Assembly (NCBI GenBank): GCA_963787135.1
Contig: CAWBBW010000016.1
Coordinates: 10,616-74,615, forward strand
Direction of reading: 5' to 3'
Source of the DNA: Roseiarcus sp963787135
GTDB taxonomy: Bacteria > Pseudomonadota > Alphaproteobacteria > Rhizobiales > Beijerinckiaceae
Length of the DNA stretch: 64,000 bases
A program made the position numbers and the translations under genes. The notes under the pieces were generated by a model. It worked only from the letters and a program-made list of their open reading frames with translations. It ran no database searches and was not told the origin of the DNA. Below, one piece after another: positions 62,325 through 64,000 of this stretch. Every line of letters begins with the position of its first letter. Position 1 is the first letter of the stretch.

Positions 62325-63110
62325 CTATCGCGCGAGACTTCTGGCCAGAAACCGCCGCAGCTCGGCCCATGAATGCTGCGCTGCTTCGTGGTCGTATTTC
62401 AGCCACATGCCGAGCACGCGGCGGCCGCCGGCGAATTCGGGGAGGTCGAAGCCGTGATCGGCGCCCGGGTAGACGACAAGTCCGACAGCGCCCGGCTGCC
62501 TTTTCGCCAATTGCCGGCAATCCGCCGCCGGGGTGACGGAGTCGAGCGCGCCCACGAGAATGAGGGTTGGAATCTGCAGCTCTGCGTCCGACCGGTTGGC
62601 GCAGGGCGGATAGAAAGCCGCCGCGGCCTTGAACGTGGGGCCCCCCGGGGTCGCCAAGGGCGAGTTGGGCCCGGATGCCGCGATCGCGAGCGCCGTGTCG
62701 GCGCCTTGCGAGAAGCCGACCACGGCGATCCTGGATGAATTGACCGAACCAAGCCGCGCCAGGAACGCCAGGGCGCCAAAGGCGTCTGACGCGCCTTCCG
62801 GGAAGTCGACAGTGCAGGTCTCCTTGAGGCCGCGAGGGCCGAAATCATCGACGAAGAGCGCGACGTAGCCCCATCCGGCGATTTGGTCTTCGATCGATTG
62901 CCGGTTCGCCGGAAGCCCAAGACACGAGTGCAGGAGCACGACCGCCGGGAAGGGACCCCGCCCTTCGGGCCTGGCCAGCGTGCCCCGAACGTCGATGCCG
63001 CCGGCGGCGCTCGTGAAGGACACGACCTCGTCGGCGGCCGCTGCCGAGGCGCAGGCCAGAAGCCCCAGGAGCGCGGCCATGATGTAACGCCTCAAAACCC
63101 GTCTCAGCAT
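62325..63110 (-). CDS. Dienelactone hydrolase family protein, exported
   Basis: A 261-residue alpha/beta hydrolase with a signal peptide (hydrophobic stretch ~12-25, cleavage near AAAADE). The nucleophile elbow is GFSQGAD, the Asp lies in LVGALDSVTPAADC and the His in GADHGFDLPEF. The family includes dienelactone hydrolases and many general esterases; periplasmic location and no aromatic ring-cleavage partner nearby make true dienelactone hydrolase activity unlikely. The start may be 63110 or an internal ATG at 63080. Confidence 0.87.
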   Translation of the reverse strand: MLRRVLRRYIMAALLGLLACASAAAADEVVSFTSAAGGIDVRGTLARPEGRGPFPAVVLLHSCLGLPANRQSIEDQIAGWGYVALFVDDFGPRGLKETCTVDFPEGASDAFGALAFLARLGSVNSSRIAVVGFSQGADTALAIAASGPNSPLATPGGPTFKAAAAFYPPCANRSDAELQIPTLILVGALDSVTPAADCRQLAKRQPGAVGLVVYPGADHGFDLPEFAGGRRVLGMWLKYDHEAAQHSWAELRRFLARSLAR

Positions 63111-63427
63111 CCGGCTCGCCTTACGCTCGAGGCGCCGACGCGCCGTGCCGCCGCGGCTCCCTTCGGACCGGATTCAGCGCCAGGCGCCATTGTCAGCCGC
63201 ATTTCCTGTTGCGTCAAAGGGCTGAGGCGGTAAAGCAAATTCCCGGCTAATCCGAAAGGACTGTCGCGATTTGGGCCGTCTCGGCCTTCCGTAGCGGCGA
63301 AGACCTATTTCTGCCGGTCGGGGCGGAGGTTCCGGAGCGGTAGACAAAGAAGATTTTCCTGTTACAGTCGATAATGATGGAATTGGTCGTCGATTCCCTG
63401 ACCGGTCTCTCATAAGACGAGGATGAC
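63111..63427. other. Intergenic region between the hydrolase gene and the Hint-domain gene
   Basis: No gene is supported in these 317 bp. The last third is A/T-richer than its surroundings and contains a short frame MMELVVDSLTGLS ending in TAA just before the Hint ORF, too short to call. Confidence 0.5.
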
Positions 63428-64000
63428 ATGGTATTTCGATGCTTTGTCCGGGGCACCCAGATTCGCCGGCCCGGAGGCGACGTTCCGGTGGAGACGCTGG
63501 AGGTCGGTGACCTTGTTTCGACCAGTTCCGGTGAGTTGCGCCCGATCAAGTGGATCGGTCGCCGCGACATCGACTGCCGGCGGTATCCCAATCCGACTGA
63601 AGGTCATCCGGTTCGGATCGCCGCCGACGCCTTTGGACCGGACCGCCCGTCACAGGACCTTTTCCTTTCGAGCGGGCACGCGATCTGCATCGATTTCTGC
63701 GGCGAGGTGCTGATTCCGGTCTCCAACCTCATCAATGGCGCGACAATCGCAACGGCCGAAGTCGACGAAGTGAGCTATTATCACATCGAACTCGAGAGCC
63801 ACGACATCGTCATCGCAAACAATCTCCCGGTAGAAAGCTACCTGGATATGGATAACCGCGCGTTCTTCGAGGACGAATCGGCCGGCCTCGACGGCTTGGA
63901 TCCGCCGGCCAACGGGAGGACCCACCAAGACTTCTGCCGCCCGGTGGCGCTTGAGGGCGCGGTGCTCTCTTTTGCCCGGGAGCGGCTGATTGCCCGGGCC
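63428..64000 (+). CDS. Hint-domain protein, 3' end beyond the window
   Basis: An open frame of 191 codons that reaches the window's end. From residue 5 it is a Hint_2 (hedgehog/intein-type) domain: CFVRGTQIRRPGGDVPVETL, VGDLVSTSSGELRPIKWIGR, LFLSSGHAI (the block-B-like His), LIPVSNLINGATI and YYHIELESHDIVIANNLPVE then SYLD. Only four residues precede the Cys, whereas such domains usually follow a long N-terminal module. GAGGA lies five bases before the ATG, and a stop (TAA at 63413) closes the frame upstream, so the short N terminus is what the sequence shows. Confidence 0.85.
   Translation, partial: MVFRCFVRGTQIRRPGGDVPVETLEVGDLVSTSSGELRPIKWIGRRDIDCRRYPNPTEGHPVRIAADAFGPDRPSQDLFLSSGHAICIDFCGEVLIPVSNLINGATIATAEVDEVSYYHIELESHDIVIANNLPVESYLDMDNRAFFEDESAGLDGLDPPANGRTHQDFCRPVALEGAVLSFARERLIARA

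Overview
The window is a GC-rich bacterial chromosome segment from an alphaproteobacterium, most likely of the Hyphomicrobiales (Rhizobiales), perhaps on the Beijerinckiaceae/Methylocystaceae side. This rests on the lpxC-bamD-recN and murA-DUF2948-hisD-UPF0262 gene orders, the btaA-btaB betaine-lipid pair, phasin and polyhydroxyalkanoate genes, and dispersed palindromes of a kind common in this group. Species assignment is inference. No rRNA, CRISPR array, transposase or integrase was seen; there is one tRNA (Thr, GGT).

Layout. 0-8.5 kb: envelope and core genes (lpxC, bamD, recN, a 58-residue ORF, murA, DUF2948, hisD, UPF0262, a methyltransferase). 8.5-14 kb: an aspartyl-protease-like membrane protein, a fatty acid desaturase, a ribitol-dehydrogenase-like SDR, tRNA-Thr, and an NCS2 permease with an unusual C-terminal domain. 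14-19 kb: envelope sugar genes (kdsD, an outer-membrane barrel protein, galU, galE). 19-22.6 kb: a branched-chain-amino-acid-type ABC transporter without its binding protein. 22.6-24.3 kb: a PHA depolymerase and a phasin-like gene that looks frameshifted. 24.4-30 kb: an accessory block with a TPR/glycosyltransferase-90 protein and a methyltransferase that share one C-terminal domain. 30-38 kb: HugZ-like protein, bolA, a 73-residue ORF, purL, btaB, btaA and a D,D-carboxypeptidase.

38-53.6 kb is a catabolic region. It carries the protocatechuate 4,5-cleavage pathway (ligJ-ligK-ligI-ligA-ligB-ligC on the minus strand), a shikimate-dehydrogenase-like gene with an MHS-family transporter, a second LigA/LigB-like pair, and a complete five-gene ABC uptake system. 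Together these would import an aromatic or hydroaromatic acid and open the protocatechuate ring for central metabolism. 53.8-58.7 kb holds an acyl-CoA synthetase, a saccharopine-dehydrogenase-like protein, an SDR and a TetR regulator with candidate operators. 58.6-64 kb has a DUF4105 membrane protein, a broken aldehyde reductase, a MAPEG protein, a Tat-exported isoaspartyl methyltransferase, a dienelactone hydrolase, and the start of a Hint-domain protein that runs off the window.

Six genes need one or more single-base shifts to restore their reading frame (phasin, a ModA-like binding protein, a 2Fe-2S ferredoxin, a DUF1932-type dehydrogenase, one LivH permease, an aldehyde reductase). Four of the six lie between 45.4 and 51.1 kb. 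This may be sequence error or real decay and should be settled before interpreting the region.
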